Source: an uncultured Oscillibacter sp.
GTDB taxonomy: Bacteria > Bacillota > Clostridia > Oscillospirales > Oscillospiraceae
Assembly: GCA_910587875.1 (NCBI GenBank)
Contig: CAJUOD010000127.1
Location: 1 to 7,850, forward strand
Direction: 5' to 3'
DNA length: 7,850 nucleotides
This document shows positions 1-6,922 of this stretch, in pieces. The notes under the pieces were generated by a model that searched no databases, was not told the DNA's origin, and saw only the letters and a list, made by a program, of their open reading frames with translations. Made by a program: the position numbers and the translations under genes. Numbering within the stretch: the first letter of the stretch is position 1; each line of letters begins with the position of its first letter.

Positions 1-2
1 GG

Positions 3-602
3 GCGGTCAGGCTGCTCCAGGAGAACTTCAACAACGTGCCCCTGGCCTTGGACACGGCCAACAAGCGGGCCATCGAGGCGGGCATCCGGGTATACAACCG
101 CGCCAACGGCAAACCCATCGTAAACTCCGCCGACGCCGGTTCCCGCCTGAGCTACATAGACCTGGCCGCGGCCAATGACGCCATCGTAGTGGCCCTGTGC
201 TCGGCGGACGGCATCGCCAAAGACAATGAGGAACGGATGATGCACTGCCACAACATGCTGGAGCACGGCCTGAGCCTGGGCATGGACGCGAAGGACATCT
301 GGTTCGACCCGCTGTTCCTGGTGGTCAAGGGCATGCAGGACAAACAGATGGATGTTCTGGGCGCCATCCGCATGTTTGCCGACGAGGGCCTGAACTCCAC
401 CGGGGGCCTGTCCAACAACTCCAACGGCGCGCCGAAGGACGTCCGGCCCATCATGGACTCCGCCCTGGTGGCTATGGCGATGATGCAGGGCCTGACCTCC
501 GCCATTGTCAATCCCAATGACCGCCGCTTGATGGAGACCATCAAGTCCTGCGATATCTTCAAGAACAACGAGCTGTACTCCGACTCTTACCTGGAGTTTT
601 AA
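3..602 (+). CDS. acsE: Methyltetrahydrofolate:corrinoid/iron-sulfur protein methyltransferase, 3' part
   Basis: This enzyme transfers the methyl group of methyl-THF to the Co(I) corrinoid of the corrinoid iron-sulfur protein, the last methyl-branch step before acetyl-CoA synthesis. The frame is open from base 3 and ends at TAA 600-602. About 199 residues are visible; the family is about 260 long, so roughly 60 N-terminal residues lie outside the window. The GTG at 36 is internal, because the preceding codons (RLLQENFNN) continue the protein. The pterin-binding TIM-barrel character shows in the DT(A)NKRAIEAG segment, IVNSADAG, WFDPLF and GLSNNSNGAP (402-434); the last matches the family's GLSN loop, whose Asn is known to contact N5 of the pterin. 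acsB follows after 41 bases without a hairpin, so the two are probably co-transcribed. A generic pterin-binding corrinoid methyltransferase is the alternative, but the acs neighbours argue for AcsE. Confidence 0.9.
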   Translation, partial: AVRLLQENFNNVPLALDTANKRAIEAGIRVYNRANGKPIVNSADAGSRLSYIDLAAANDAIVVALCSADGIAKDNEERMMHCHNMLEHGLSLGMDAKDIWFDPLFLVVKGMQDKQMDVLGAIRMFADEGLNSTGGLSNNSNGAPKDVRPIMDSALVAMAMMQGLTSAIVNPNDRRLMETIKSCDIFKNNELYSDSYLEF

Positions 603-630
603 CGCGAAAAAAGTTGTGGAATATTGAGAT

Positions 631-636
631 AGGAGG
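631..636 (+). promoter_or_regulatory. Ribosome binding site of acsB
   Basis: AGGAGG lies 7 bases before the ATG at 644. It decides the start: the reading frame also opens at a TTG at 614, but that codon has no such site and would add ten residues containing this Shine-Dalgarno sequence. Confidence 0.85.
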
Positions 637-643
637 AACTGTA

Positions 644-2773
644 ATGAGCGCTTTGACTGATCTGATCTACGGAGGTTCCAACGCGGTTGCCGGCCTGACG
701 GAGGGCGCGGTAAAGGATGCCATTGCCAAGTTCGGCGCCGACAAAGAGATCGCCTTCCCGGATACGGCGTATTTCTTCCCGACGATTTACGCCGCCACCG
801 GCGTGAAGGTCAAGACCCTGGGCGACCTGCCCGCCTGTGTGGAGGTTCTCAAGAGCCTGATTACGAATCAGGAGGATTTGGGCCAGGCGCTCAACGCGGG
901 CCTGGCCACGGCGGTGGGCGCGGAGATCCTGGAGGGCTTGAAGTACGTCGACGGGGCCGACCCCTACGCCAATGAGTCCGGCATCGGCTTTGTCCCCGAT
1001 CCCGTCATCCGCTCCCTGGGCGTCCCCCTGGTCACGGGAGATATCCCCGGCGTGGCCGTCGTGCTGGGCAAGGCGGAAAACGCCGCCGACGTCGCGGCCG
1101 TCGTCAAGGACTACCAGTCCAAAGGCATCCTGACCTGCCTGGTGGGCGACGTAATCGAGCAGTGCGCCGAGGGCGGCGTGAAGATGGGGCTGGACTTCCG
1201 CGTGGTGCCCCTGGGCCATGACGTGACCAGCGTGATCCATGTGGTCACCATCGCGGTCCGCGCGGCGCTGATCTTCGGCAGCCTCAAGGGCGGCGACCTG
1301 CCCGGCCTGCTGGACTACACCAAGAACCGCGTTCCCGCGTTTGTCAACACCTTCGGCCCGATCGACCAGGTGGTCGTGTCCGCCGGAGCGGGCGCCATTG
1401 CCCTGGGCTTCCCGGTGATCGTGGACATCGACCTGGGCGAGAACCAGGTCCCCGGCGCGCTGGAGTCCGTGTGCGACCACGCCGAGACCGTCAAAAAGTC
1501 CCTGGAGCTGCGGAACATCAAGATCAAGGTCAAGGAGCTGCCGATCCCCGTGGCGTTTGCCTCCGCCTTCGAGGGCGAGATCATCCGCAAGAGCGACATG
1601 AAGTGTGAGTTCTGGTCCTCCAAGAACCCGACCTGCGAGCTTGTCACCATGCGGGACATGGCTGAGGTGGAGGATCATAAAATCTCCATCGTCGGCGACG
1701 ACATCGACTCCGGAGCGGAGCAGTTCGCTCTGGCTACCTATGTGGAGGTTGCCGGAAAGAAGATGCAGCCCGACTTCGAGTCGGTCATCGAGCGCAAAAT
1801 CCACGCGTGGTTCAACTATATGGAAGGCGTCATGCACACCGGCCAGAGAAACCAGATCCGCCTCCGCATTTCCAAGGACGCCTATGAAAAGGGCCTGCGC
1901 CTGAACCACTTTGCCGAGGTGCTTTACGGCATGATCATGGACGAATTTGACGCCGTGGTGGATAAGTGCCAGGTCACCCTGGTCACCGACAGGGCAAAGG
2001 TCCAGGAGATCCTGGAGAAGGAGGCCATGCCGCGCTACAACCAGCGGGACGAGCGTCTGGGTTCCATGACGGATGAGGCTGTGGACCGCTTCTATACCTG
2101 CATCCTCTGCCAGTCCTTCGCCCCGGCCCACTGCTGCGTGGTGACCCCGGAGCGTCTGGGCCTGTGCGGCGCCGTGTCCTGGCTGGACGCCAAGGCGACT
2201 TATGAGCTGAACCAGAACGGCCCCTGCCAGCCGATTATGAAGGAAGGCTGCACCGACGAGCGGACCGGACGCTACGAGACGGTGGACAAGATGGTCCATG
2301 AAGCGACCCACGGCGCGGTGGATTCCGTCACGCTGTATTCCATCCTGGAGGATCCCATGACCTCCTGCGGCTGCTTTGAGTGCATCTGCGGCATTGAGCC
2401 CGCGTCCAACGGCTTTATTGTGGTCAACCGGGAGTTCACCGGCATGACGCCCGCCGGCATGACCTTCGGCGAGCTGGCCTCCTGCACCGGCGGCGGCGTT
2501 CAGACCCCGGGCTATATGGGCCATGGACGTCATTTCATCTCCTCGAAGAAGTTCATCCATGCCGAGGGCGGCATTGAGCGTATTGTCTGGATGCCCAAGG
2601 AACTGAAGGACGACGTGGCGGAAAAGCTCAACAAAACCGCAAAAGAGCTGTATGGCATCGACAACTTCACCGACTACATCGCCGACGAAACCGTCTGCAC
2701 CGAATGCGACCAGCTGATGGAATTCCTGACCGAGAAGAATCACCCGGTTCTGTCCATGGATCCGCTGATGTAA
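644..2773 (+). CDS. acsB: Acetyl-CoA synthase (CO dehydrogenase/acetyl-CoA synthase beta subunit)
   Basis: AcsB joins CO, the methyl group from the corrinoid protein and CoA into acetyl-CoA on the Ni-Ni-[4Fe-4S] A-cluster, in the cytoplasm and in complex with CO dehydrogenase. The protein is 709 residues, close to the 729 of the Moorella enzyme and with the N-terminal domain that archaeal versions lack. The A-cluster ligands are all present: C486, C489, C498 and C508 in the CILCQSFAPAHCC...LC segment, and the C575-G-C577 distal-nickel motif. Relative to the known Moorella ligands (506, 509, 518, 528, 595, 597) every one is shifted by exactly 20, so no insertion or deletion occurs within the active-site region. 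The start is ATG 644 with a strong AGGAGG, and the stop is TAA 2771-2773. The CO dehydrogenase subunit (acsA) and the corrinoid protein subunits (acsC, acsD) are not in the window. No truncation or frameshift is visible. Confidence 0.98.
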   Translation: MSALTDLIYGGSNAVAGLTEGAVKDAIAKFGADKEIAFPDTAYFFPTIYAATGVKVKTLGDLPACVEVLKSLITNQEDLGQALNAGLATAVGAEILEGLKYVDGADPYANESGIGFVPDPVIRSLGVPLVTGDIPGVAVVLGKAENAADVAAVVKDYQSKGILTCLVGDVIEQCAEGGVKMGLDFRVVPLGHDVTSVIHVVTIAVRAALIFGSLKGGDLPGLLDYTKNRVPAFVNTFGPIDQVVVSAGAGAIALGFPVIVDIDLGENQVPGALESVCDHAETVKKSLELRNIKIKVKELPIPVAFASAFEGEIIRKSDMKCEFWSSKNPTCELVTMRDMAEVEDHKISIVGDDIDSGAEQFALATYVEVAGKKMQPDFESVIERKIHAWFNYMEGVMHTGQRNQIRLRISKDAYEKGLRLNHFAEVLYGMIMDEFDAVVDKCQVTLVTDRAKVQEILEKEAMPRYNQRDERLGSMTDEAVDRFYTCILCQSFAPAHCCVVTPERLGLCGAVSWLDAKATYELNQNGPCQPIMKEGCTDERTGRYETVDKMVHEATHGAVDSVTLYSILEDPMTSCGCFECICGIEPASNGFIVVNREFTGMTPAGMTFGELASCTGGGVQTPGYMGHGRHFISSKKFIHAEGGIERIVWMPKELKDDVAEKLNKTAKELYGIDNFTDYIADETVCTECDQLMEFLTEKNHPVLSMDPLM

Positions 2774-2903
2774 ACAGGCGCAATCCGGGGGAGGGAATCA
2801 TTCCCTCCCCCGGAAATGCTGTACGCGGTGGAAACACGGCAATGGTCCCCCCTGCCCCGCGGGCGGGGAAACCAGGACACGATATAAGAGTGAGGAAACG
2901 CAA
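2774..2903. other. 130-base intergenic region between acsB and acsV
   Basis: This is the longest gap in the window. It contains the 15-bp inverted repeat, then a GC-rich stretch with a shorter inverted repeat, CCCCGC (2855-2860) and GCGGGG (2863-2868), and finally the acsV ribosome binding site, GAGGA at 2892-2896. I find no convincing -35/-10 pair. TATAAG at 2883-2888 resembles a -10 box, but the region about 17 bases upstream of it is CG-rich and unlike a -35. No open frame here looks coding. Confidence 0.6.
2784..2814 (+). terminator. Perfect 15-bp inverted repeat between acsB and acsV
   Basis: The arm TCCGGGGGAGGGAAT (2784-2798) is exactly complementary to ATTCCCTCCCCCGGA (2800-2814) around a single central C. 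In RNA the innermost pairs would open to give a small loop. It begins 10 bases after the acsB stop. The bases that follow (AATGCTGTA) hold no U-run, so it is not a canonical intrinsic terminator. It could be a partial terminator, or a 3' stabiliser or processing site of the acsB message. The pairing is seen directly; the function is inferred. Confidence 0.6.
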
Positions 2904-4826
2904 GTGTTCAATATTACATTCCAAATAGAAAACGGAGAGCCGGTCACTGCTTCCGCCAATCAGGGCGACAATCTGCTGGAAATCGCCAGGAGCTCCAATG
3001 TGGCCATCGACGCGCCGTGTTCGGGGAACGGCTCCTGCGGGAAGTGCCGGGTGAAGCTGCTGGAGGGCGAGCTGGACTCGCTTCCGACGGCCCATATTTC
3101 CAAAGAGGACTATGAGGCCGGCTGGCGGCTGAGCTGCGCCAGCCGGGTGGCGGGCGACGCGACGGTGCTGGTGCCGGACATCGCCCTGGCCTATCAGCAG
3201 AGGATGAAAACAGCGGACCTGTCCACGGGCGAAGAGGTGGCCATCTTTGAGGCCCTGCAGGCCCAGATCCGGGACGCCGGGATCGCCTTTTCGGGCGGGT
3301 TTGTCACCCTGGACGTCCAGCTGGACGAGCCCACCCTGGACGACACCATGCCCGACAGCGAGAGGCTGGAATGGGAGCTGATCAAAATGACCGGCGTCAG
3401 CCGGTGCGAGATCAGCCTTCCGGCGATGCGGACTCTGGCCGCGGCGCTGCGTGATAGCGCGTTTCATATCCGTGTGATTGGCCAGCAGAAGGAAGACCGC
3501 TTCCTGGTTTACGCCGTCTCACCGGCGGCGGATCAGACGCCGGCCTGCGCCGTCGCCGTCGACATCGGCACGACCACCGTTTCCGCCGTCCTGATCAACC
3601 TGGAAACAGGCGCGCTGCTGTCCAAGGCCTCAGCCGGGAACGGCCAGATCCGCTATGGCGCGGACGTCATCAACCGCATCGTGGAGCAGGGAAAGACCGG
3701 CGGCCGGGAGCGTCTGCAAAAGGCGATCCTGGACGAGACCCTGTTCCCGCTGATCCGGCTCCTGTGCAAAACGGCCAGGGTCTCCCCCGACCATGTGGTG
3801 CGGATGTGCATCGCGTCAAACACCACCATGAACCATCTCCTGCTGGCGGTGGACGCCGATCCGGTGCGCATGGAGCCCTATGTCCCCAGCTTCTTCCGCT
3901 ACGATGACCTGCGGGCCGCCGACCTGTCCCTGCCCGTCCATCCCTGGGCCAGGGTGTGGCTCGCGCCCAATGTGGGCTCCTATGTGGGCGGCGACATCAC
4001 GGCAGGCGCCTTTGCCAGCCTGATCTGGAACAAGGATGAGTTCTCGCTGTTCATCGACCTGGGCACCAACGGCGAAATCGTCTTCGGCAACCGGGAGTTT
4101 CTGATGTGCTGCGCCTGCAGCGCCGGGCCCGCCTTTGAGGGCGGCGATATCTCCTGCGGCATGCGGGCCACCGACGGGGCCATCGAGGCCGTCTCCATTG
4201 ACAAGGAGACCATGGAGCCCGCGCTCACGGTGGTGGGGAACCAAAAGCCGGTGGGGCTGTGCGGCAGCGGCATCATTGACGTCATCGCCGAGCTCTACCG
4301 GACCTCCATCCTGGGCGCCAACGGCAAATTCATCCGAGAGGGCCCGCGCGTCGCCCGGGACAAACACGGCACGGGGCGGTATATCCTGGCCTTCGCCGCC
4401 GAGTCCGAGACCGGGCGGGAGATCGCCATCTCGGAGGTGGACATCGACTCCTTCATCCGGGCCAAGGGGGCGATTTTCTCCGCCATCGACACCATGCTGG
4501 CCGCGCTGGACTTTGACACGGATATGATCGAGCGGGTCTATGTGGCGGGCGGAATCGGCAGCGGAATCAACATGGAAAACGCCGTGCGGATCGGCATGTT
4601 TCCGGATGTGGAGCTGGAGAAATTCTCCTATATCGGCAACTCCTCCCTGTCCGGCGCCTACGCCATGGCGCTGTCCGACGACGCCCGGCGAAAGGTCGCC
4701 GAGATCGCGGGCAGCATGACCTATATGGAGCTTTCCACCCATCCGGGATACATGGACCGGTTCGTGGCGGCCTGCTTCCTGCCCCACACGGACGCCGGAC
4801 GGTTCCCCTCCAGTCTTCAGGAGTGA
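2904..4826 (+). CDS. acsV: Corrinoid protein reductive activator (2Fe-2S ferredoxin plus ASKHA-type ATPase, RACo/AcsV family)
   Basis: The family uses ATP to drive reduction of the inactive Co(II) corrinoid back to methylatable Co(I). The 640 residues match the roughly 630 of the characterised Carboxydothermus RACo. Residues 1-95 form a plant-type 2Fe-2S ferredoxin with ligands C39, C45, C48 and C78 (the CSGNGSCGKC motif and a distal SC). A linker and a middle domain follow. The C-terminal DUF4445/RACo ATPase region starts near 215, with phosphate-type motifs DIGTTT (220-225), DLGTNGE (385-391) and AGGIGSG (548-554), then the conserved ending around FLPHTD. The start is GTG 2904 with GAGGA 7 bases upstream; the stop is TGA 4824-4826. 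The next gene begins 4 bases later, so translation of the two is probably coupled. Related activators serve methylamine or O-demethylase corrinoid proteins, but the position behind acsB favours the acetyl-CoA pathway protein. Confidence 0.93.
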   Translation: MFNITFQIENGEPVTASANQGDNLLEIARSSNVAIDAPCSGNGSCGKCRVKLLEGELDSLPTAHISKEDYEAGWRLSCASRVAGDATVLVPDIALAYQQRMKTADLSTGEEVAIFEALQAQIRDAGIAFSGGFVTLDVQLDEPTLDDTMPDSERLEWELIKMTGVSRCEISLPAMRTLAAALRDSAFHIRVIGQQKEDRFLVYAVSPAADQTPACAVAVDIGTTTVSAVLINLETGALLSKASAGNGQIRYGADVINRIVEQGKTGGRERLQKAILDETLFPLIRLLCKTARVSPDHVVRMCIASNTTMNHLLLAVDADPVRMEPYVPSFFRYDDLRAADLSLPVHPWARVWLAPNVGSYVGGDITAGAFASLIWNKDEFSLFIDLGTNGEIVFGNREFLMCCACSAGPAFEGGDISCGMRATDGAIEAVSIDKETMEPALTVVGNQKPVGLCGSGIIDVIAELYRTSILGANGKFIREGPRVARDKHGTGRYILAFAAESETGREIAISEVDIDSFIRAKGAIFSAIDTMLAALDFDTDMIERVYVAGGIGSGINMENAVRIGMFPDVELEKFSYIGNSSLSGAYAMALSDDARRKVAEIAGSMTYMELSTHPGYMDRFVAACFLPHTDAGRFPSSLQE

Positions 4827-4830
4827 CGCT

Positions 4831-5448
4831 ATGGAATTCAAAAACAACAAGGACGAGGTCCCCTTCCAGCACTACTTACAGCAATTTCAGCAGATGGACC
4901 CGGAGGACGCGGTGAGGCGCCTGGAGATCCCCTTTGACGGGAAGGCGTTCACCCTTCACTTTCTCAACCAAACCTACACCATCACCTGGCCGGAGTACAC
5001 GATCTCCAGCGGCGGCCCCGGCGCGTTTGCCCTCGGCAAACTCCAGGCCCAGACCTTCCTTCTGCGCTATCTGCTGACGGGAAAGCATCTTCCGGCGGCA
5101 GGCGGCTGGAAAACCTTCCGGCAGCTGCCCTGGGGCGAGGTGTATCTACAGCCCTTCAACGGCAGGTGCATCCGGCGCAGCGCGGTCACCTTCGGGCGGG
5201 ATCTAAACAAATTCGAGGACGCGAGCCGGAAGCTGGCCGGGGCTAAGATCCACCAGGGCGACAAGGGCTTTGAGTTTCCCGTCGTGCAGGATTACCGCAT
5301 CCGGCTCAGCGTCTGGGAGGCCGCCGAGGAATTCCCGCCCAATGCCCAGATCCTGTTTTCCGACAATTTCGCGGCGGGCTTCCTGGCCGACGAGAGCGTG
5401 GCGGCGGCGGAGCTCCTGATTGGAGCGCTCAGCGCCGCCATGGCGTGA
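4831..5448 (+). CDS. DUF3786 domain protein of unknown function
   Basis: This is a 205-residue soluble protein with no signal peptide or membrane segment. I recognise it as DUF3786 from the overall pattern: an N-terminal helix with a DPEDAVRRLEIPFDG segment, a TITWPEY strand, the LLRYLLTGK helix, LPWGEVYLQPFNGRC, FGRDLNKFE, and the conserved acidic end EEFPPNAQILFSDNF with FSDN at 176-179. DUF3786 genes are known to me as recurrent neighbours of Wood-Ljungdahl genes, but no function has been established that I can name. Only one cysteine (in NGRC) is present, so it is unlikely to hold an iron-sulfur cluster by itself. ATG 4831 follows the acsV stop by 4 bases, and its ribosome binding site (CAGGAG, 4818-4823) lies inside the end of acsV, a sign of tight co-expression. 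A role in maturing or activating ACS or the corrinoid protein is only a guess from position. Confidence 0.85.
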   Translation: MEFKNNKDEVPFQHYLQQFQQMDPEDAVRRLEIPFDGKAFTLHFLNQTYTITWPEYTISSGGPGAFALGKLQAQTFLLRYLLTGKHLPAAGGWKTFRQLPWGEVYLQPFNGRCIRRSAVTFGRDLNKFEDASRKLAGAKIHQGDKGFEFPVVQDYRIRLSVWEAAEEFPPNAQILFSDNFAAGFLADESVAAAELLIGALSAAMA

Positions 5449-5500
5449 CGGCAAAAGCGGCCTTCTCCATCCCGGCGGCAAAGGAAGGCGACACAAAAAA

Positions 5501-5506
5501 GGAGGG
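5501..5506 (+). promoter_or_regulatory. Ribosome binding site of the FNT channel gene
   Basis: GGAGGG stands 7 bases before GTG 5514 and fixes that start. The same frame opens earlier at GTG 5445, overlapping the DUF3786 stop, but that codon has no binding site and would add a polar 23-residue leader unlike the family. Confidence 0.75.
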
Positions 5507-5513
5507 CGGCACT

Positions 5514-6137
5514 GTGAAACGAGTCAAAACCTTTGTTTACGGCATCCTGGCGGGAATCAGCATCGCCATCGGCGGGACGGCGTTCCTCTCAGTGGAGAGC
5601 AAACCCCTCGGCGCGCTGCTGTTCACCGTCGGGCTTTTCACGATTTGTACCTTCGGCTTCAGCCTGTTCACAGGCAAGGTATGCTACGTTTTTGAGCGGG
5701 ACAGGGACTACGCCATAGACCTGCCCGTCATCTGGCTGGGCAACCTCTGCGGCACGTGGCTGACCGCGTTTGCGGAGAGCCTGACACGGTCAGGGCCCGC
5801 CCTGGCGGAGAAGGCCCAGGCAATGTGCCAGGTGAAGCTGGGCGACAGCGTTCTGAGCATCTTCCTTCTGGCGGTGCTCTGCAACCTTCTCATCTTCATC
5901 GCCGTGGACGGCTTCAACAAGAATTCCCACGAGCTGGGCAAATACCTCTCGCTGGTGTTCGGCGTGACGGTCTTCATCCTGTGCGGCTTCGAGCACTGCG
6001 TCGCTAACATGTACTATTTTTCCATCGCGGGCATGTGGAGCGTGAAAACCCTGGGCTACGTGCTGGTCATGACCCTTGGAAACGCCGTGGGCGGCGTGCT
6101 CTTCCCTCTGCTGCGCGGCCTCGCGCAAAAAATCTAA
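5514..6137 (+). CDS. Short formate/nitrite transporter (FNT) family channel
   Basis: FNT proteins are pentameric membrane channels that pass small monovalent anions (formate, nitrite, hydrosulfide, lactate), with about six helices per subunit. This 207-residue protein starts almost directly with the first helix (YGILAGISIAIGG). It then shows the re-entrant loop motif FSLFTGK, whose T53 matches the conserved loop threonine, and GFEHCVANMYY, whose H161 matches the family's central pore histidine. Further hydrophobic segments lie near residues 70-85, 113-132, 144-160 and 182-200. Usual FNT members are 250-290 residues; the missing part is the N-terminal amphipathic helix and the cytosolic tail, while the core is complete. 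The start is GTG 5514, 65 bases after DUF3786. Next to acs genes, formate is the likely substrate, because it enters the methyl branch of the pathway. Nitrite or hydrosulfide cannot be excluded from the sequence. Confidence 0.88.
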   Translation: MKRVKTFVYGILAGISIAIGGTAFLSVESKPLGALLFTVGLFTICTFGFSLFTGKVCYVFERDRDYAIDLPVIWLGNLCGTWLTAFAESLTRSGPALAEKAQAMCQVKLGDSVLSIFLLAVLCNLLIFIAVDGFNKNSHELGKYLSLVFGVTVFILCGFEHCVANMYYFSIAGMWSVKTLGYVLVMTLGNAVGGVLFPLLRGLAQKI

Positions 6138-6147
6138 TCCGGACAGA

Positions 6148-6179
6148 AACCGAACCCGCCCCTTTGGGCGGGTTCGGTT
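6148..6179. terminator. Bidirectional hairpin terminator between convergent genes
   Basis: AACCGAACCCGCCC (6148-6161) pairs perfectly over 14 bp with GGGCGGGTTCGGTT (6166-6179), leaving a 4-base loop, CTTT. It lies 10 bases after the FNT stop and 4 bases beyond the cbiO stop on the other strand, so it can serve both transcripts. The plus-strand tail is CTCCTC after the TT of the stem; the minus-strand tail is short too (TTT then C). Termination strength is therefore uncertain, although position and stem are typical. Confidence 0.8.
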
Positions 6180-6183
6180 CTCC

Positions 6184-6912
6184 TCATCTGCCATATCCGG
6201 ACAGGCAGAGGGGAAGCTCCATCCGGTTTTTCTCCAGCAGCTCCCTGTCACGCAGGACGGCGTCCGCCGGACCGTCGGCGGCAATCCTGCCCTGAGAGAG
6301 CAGGATCACCCGGTTGCAGGTGTCCAGGATCATATCCAGGTCATGGGACGCGATCAGAATGGTCTGGGGAAGCGCGCTGATGGTTTGAATCACCTTTCGC
6401 CGGTTATAGGGGTCCAGGCCCGTGGTGGGTTCATCCATCAGCAGGACCGCCGGTTCCATCGCCAGGATCGTGGCAATCGCCGCCATCCGCTTTTCTCCCT
6501 GGGAGATCTTGTGGTTGTAGCGATGCTTCAGCTCCGTCAGGCCCAGCCGCTCCAATACGGCGTCAACCCGCTTCTCGGCCTCCTCCCGAGCCAGGCCGTA
6601 ATTCAGCGGAGCGAACATCATGTCCTCATAGACGGTGGGCATGAACATCTGGCTGTCGGAATCCTGGAGGACAAAGCCCAGCGTCCGGCGTACCTCGGCC
6701 AGATTCTCCCTGCCGACCAGGACTCCCCCGGCATAGATCTCCCCCTTCTGGCAGGGGAGCAGCCCCAGGAAGAGCTTCATCAGCGTGGATTTGCCCGCCC
6801 CGTTGGCCCCGATCAGTCCGACGCGCTCTCCCGGCGCGATTTGAAAGCTCAGGTCCTCCAGGACGGGGCGCCCCTTCTCATAGGAAAAAGAGACACGTTC
6901 AACCTTCAGCAT
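6184..6912 (-). CDS. cbiO: Energy-coupling-factor (cobalt/nickel type) ABC transporter ATPase
   Basis: This is the ATP-hydrolysing subunit that drives an ECF importer on the cytoplasmic face of the membrane. The 242 residues carry every ABC motif: Walker A GANGAGKST (35-43), Q-loop Q83 inside LQDSDSQMF, signature ISQGEKR (136-142), Walker B VLLMDEP with D160 and E161, D-loop GLDP, and switch H190. The Q-loop followed by DSDSQ resembles the NPDDQ-like segment common in ECF ATPases. The signature is SQGEK rather than the canonical SGGQ, a variation tolerated in the family. The start is ATG at 6912: the GAGG that overlaps the cbiQ TGA sits 8 bases upstream. The frame is open further back to 7128, but that region is the other-frame shadow of cbiQ. 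Only 10 bases separate it from cbiQ, which indicates an operon. Cobalt or nickel is inferred from the CbiQ partner. Confidence 0.92.
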   Translation of the reverse strand: MLKVERVSFSYEKGRPVLEDLSFQIAPGERVGLIGANGAGKSTLMKLFLGLLPCQKGEIYAGGVLVGRENLAEVRRTLGFVLQDSDSQMFMPTVYEDMMFAPLNYGLAREEAEKRVDAVLERLGLTELKHRYNHKISQGEKRMAAIATILAMEPAVLLMDEPTTGLDPYNRRKVIQTISALPQTILIASHDLDMILDTCNRVILLSQGRIAADGPADAVLRDRELLEKNRMELPLCLSGYGR

Positions 6913-6922
6913 GGCACAGACC

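Noticed and set aside
599..2743. A 714-codon open frame on the minus strand, fully antisense to acsB
   Set aside because: Its product is dominated by His, Gly, Asp, Gln and Leu without any recognisable domain, as expected from the complement of a high-GC gene with strong third-position bias. The plus strand encodes a complete AcsB with all metal ligands.
2883..2888. TATAAG as a -10 promoter box for acsV
   Set aside because: The region about 17 bases upstream is CG-rich with no -35-like hexamer, and the box lies so near the ribosome binding site that it would leave almost no leader.
3816..4850. A 344-codon open frame on the minus strand, antisense to acsV
   Set aside because: Same low-information His/Gly/Asp-rich composition, no domain, and it lies opposite the conserved ATPase domain of AcsV.
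5445..5513. Earlier GTG start for the FNT channel, overlapping the DUF3786 stop
   Set aside because: No ribosome binding site precedes it, and the added 23 residues are polar and unlike FNT N-termini. GTG 5514 has GGAGGG at good spacing.
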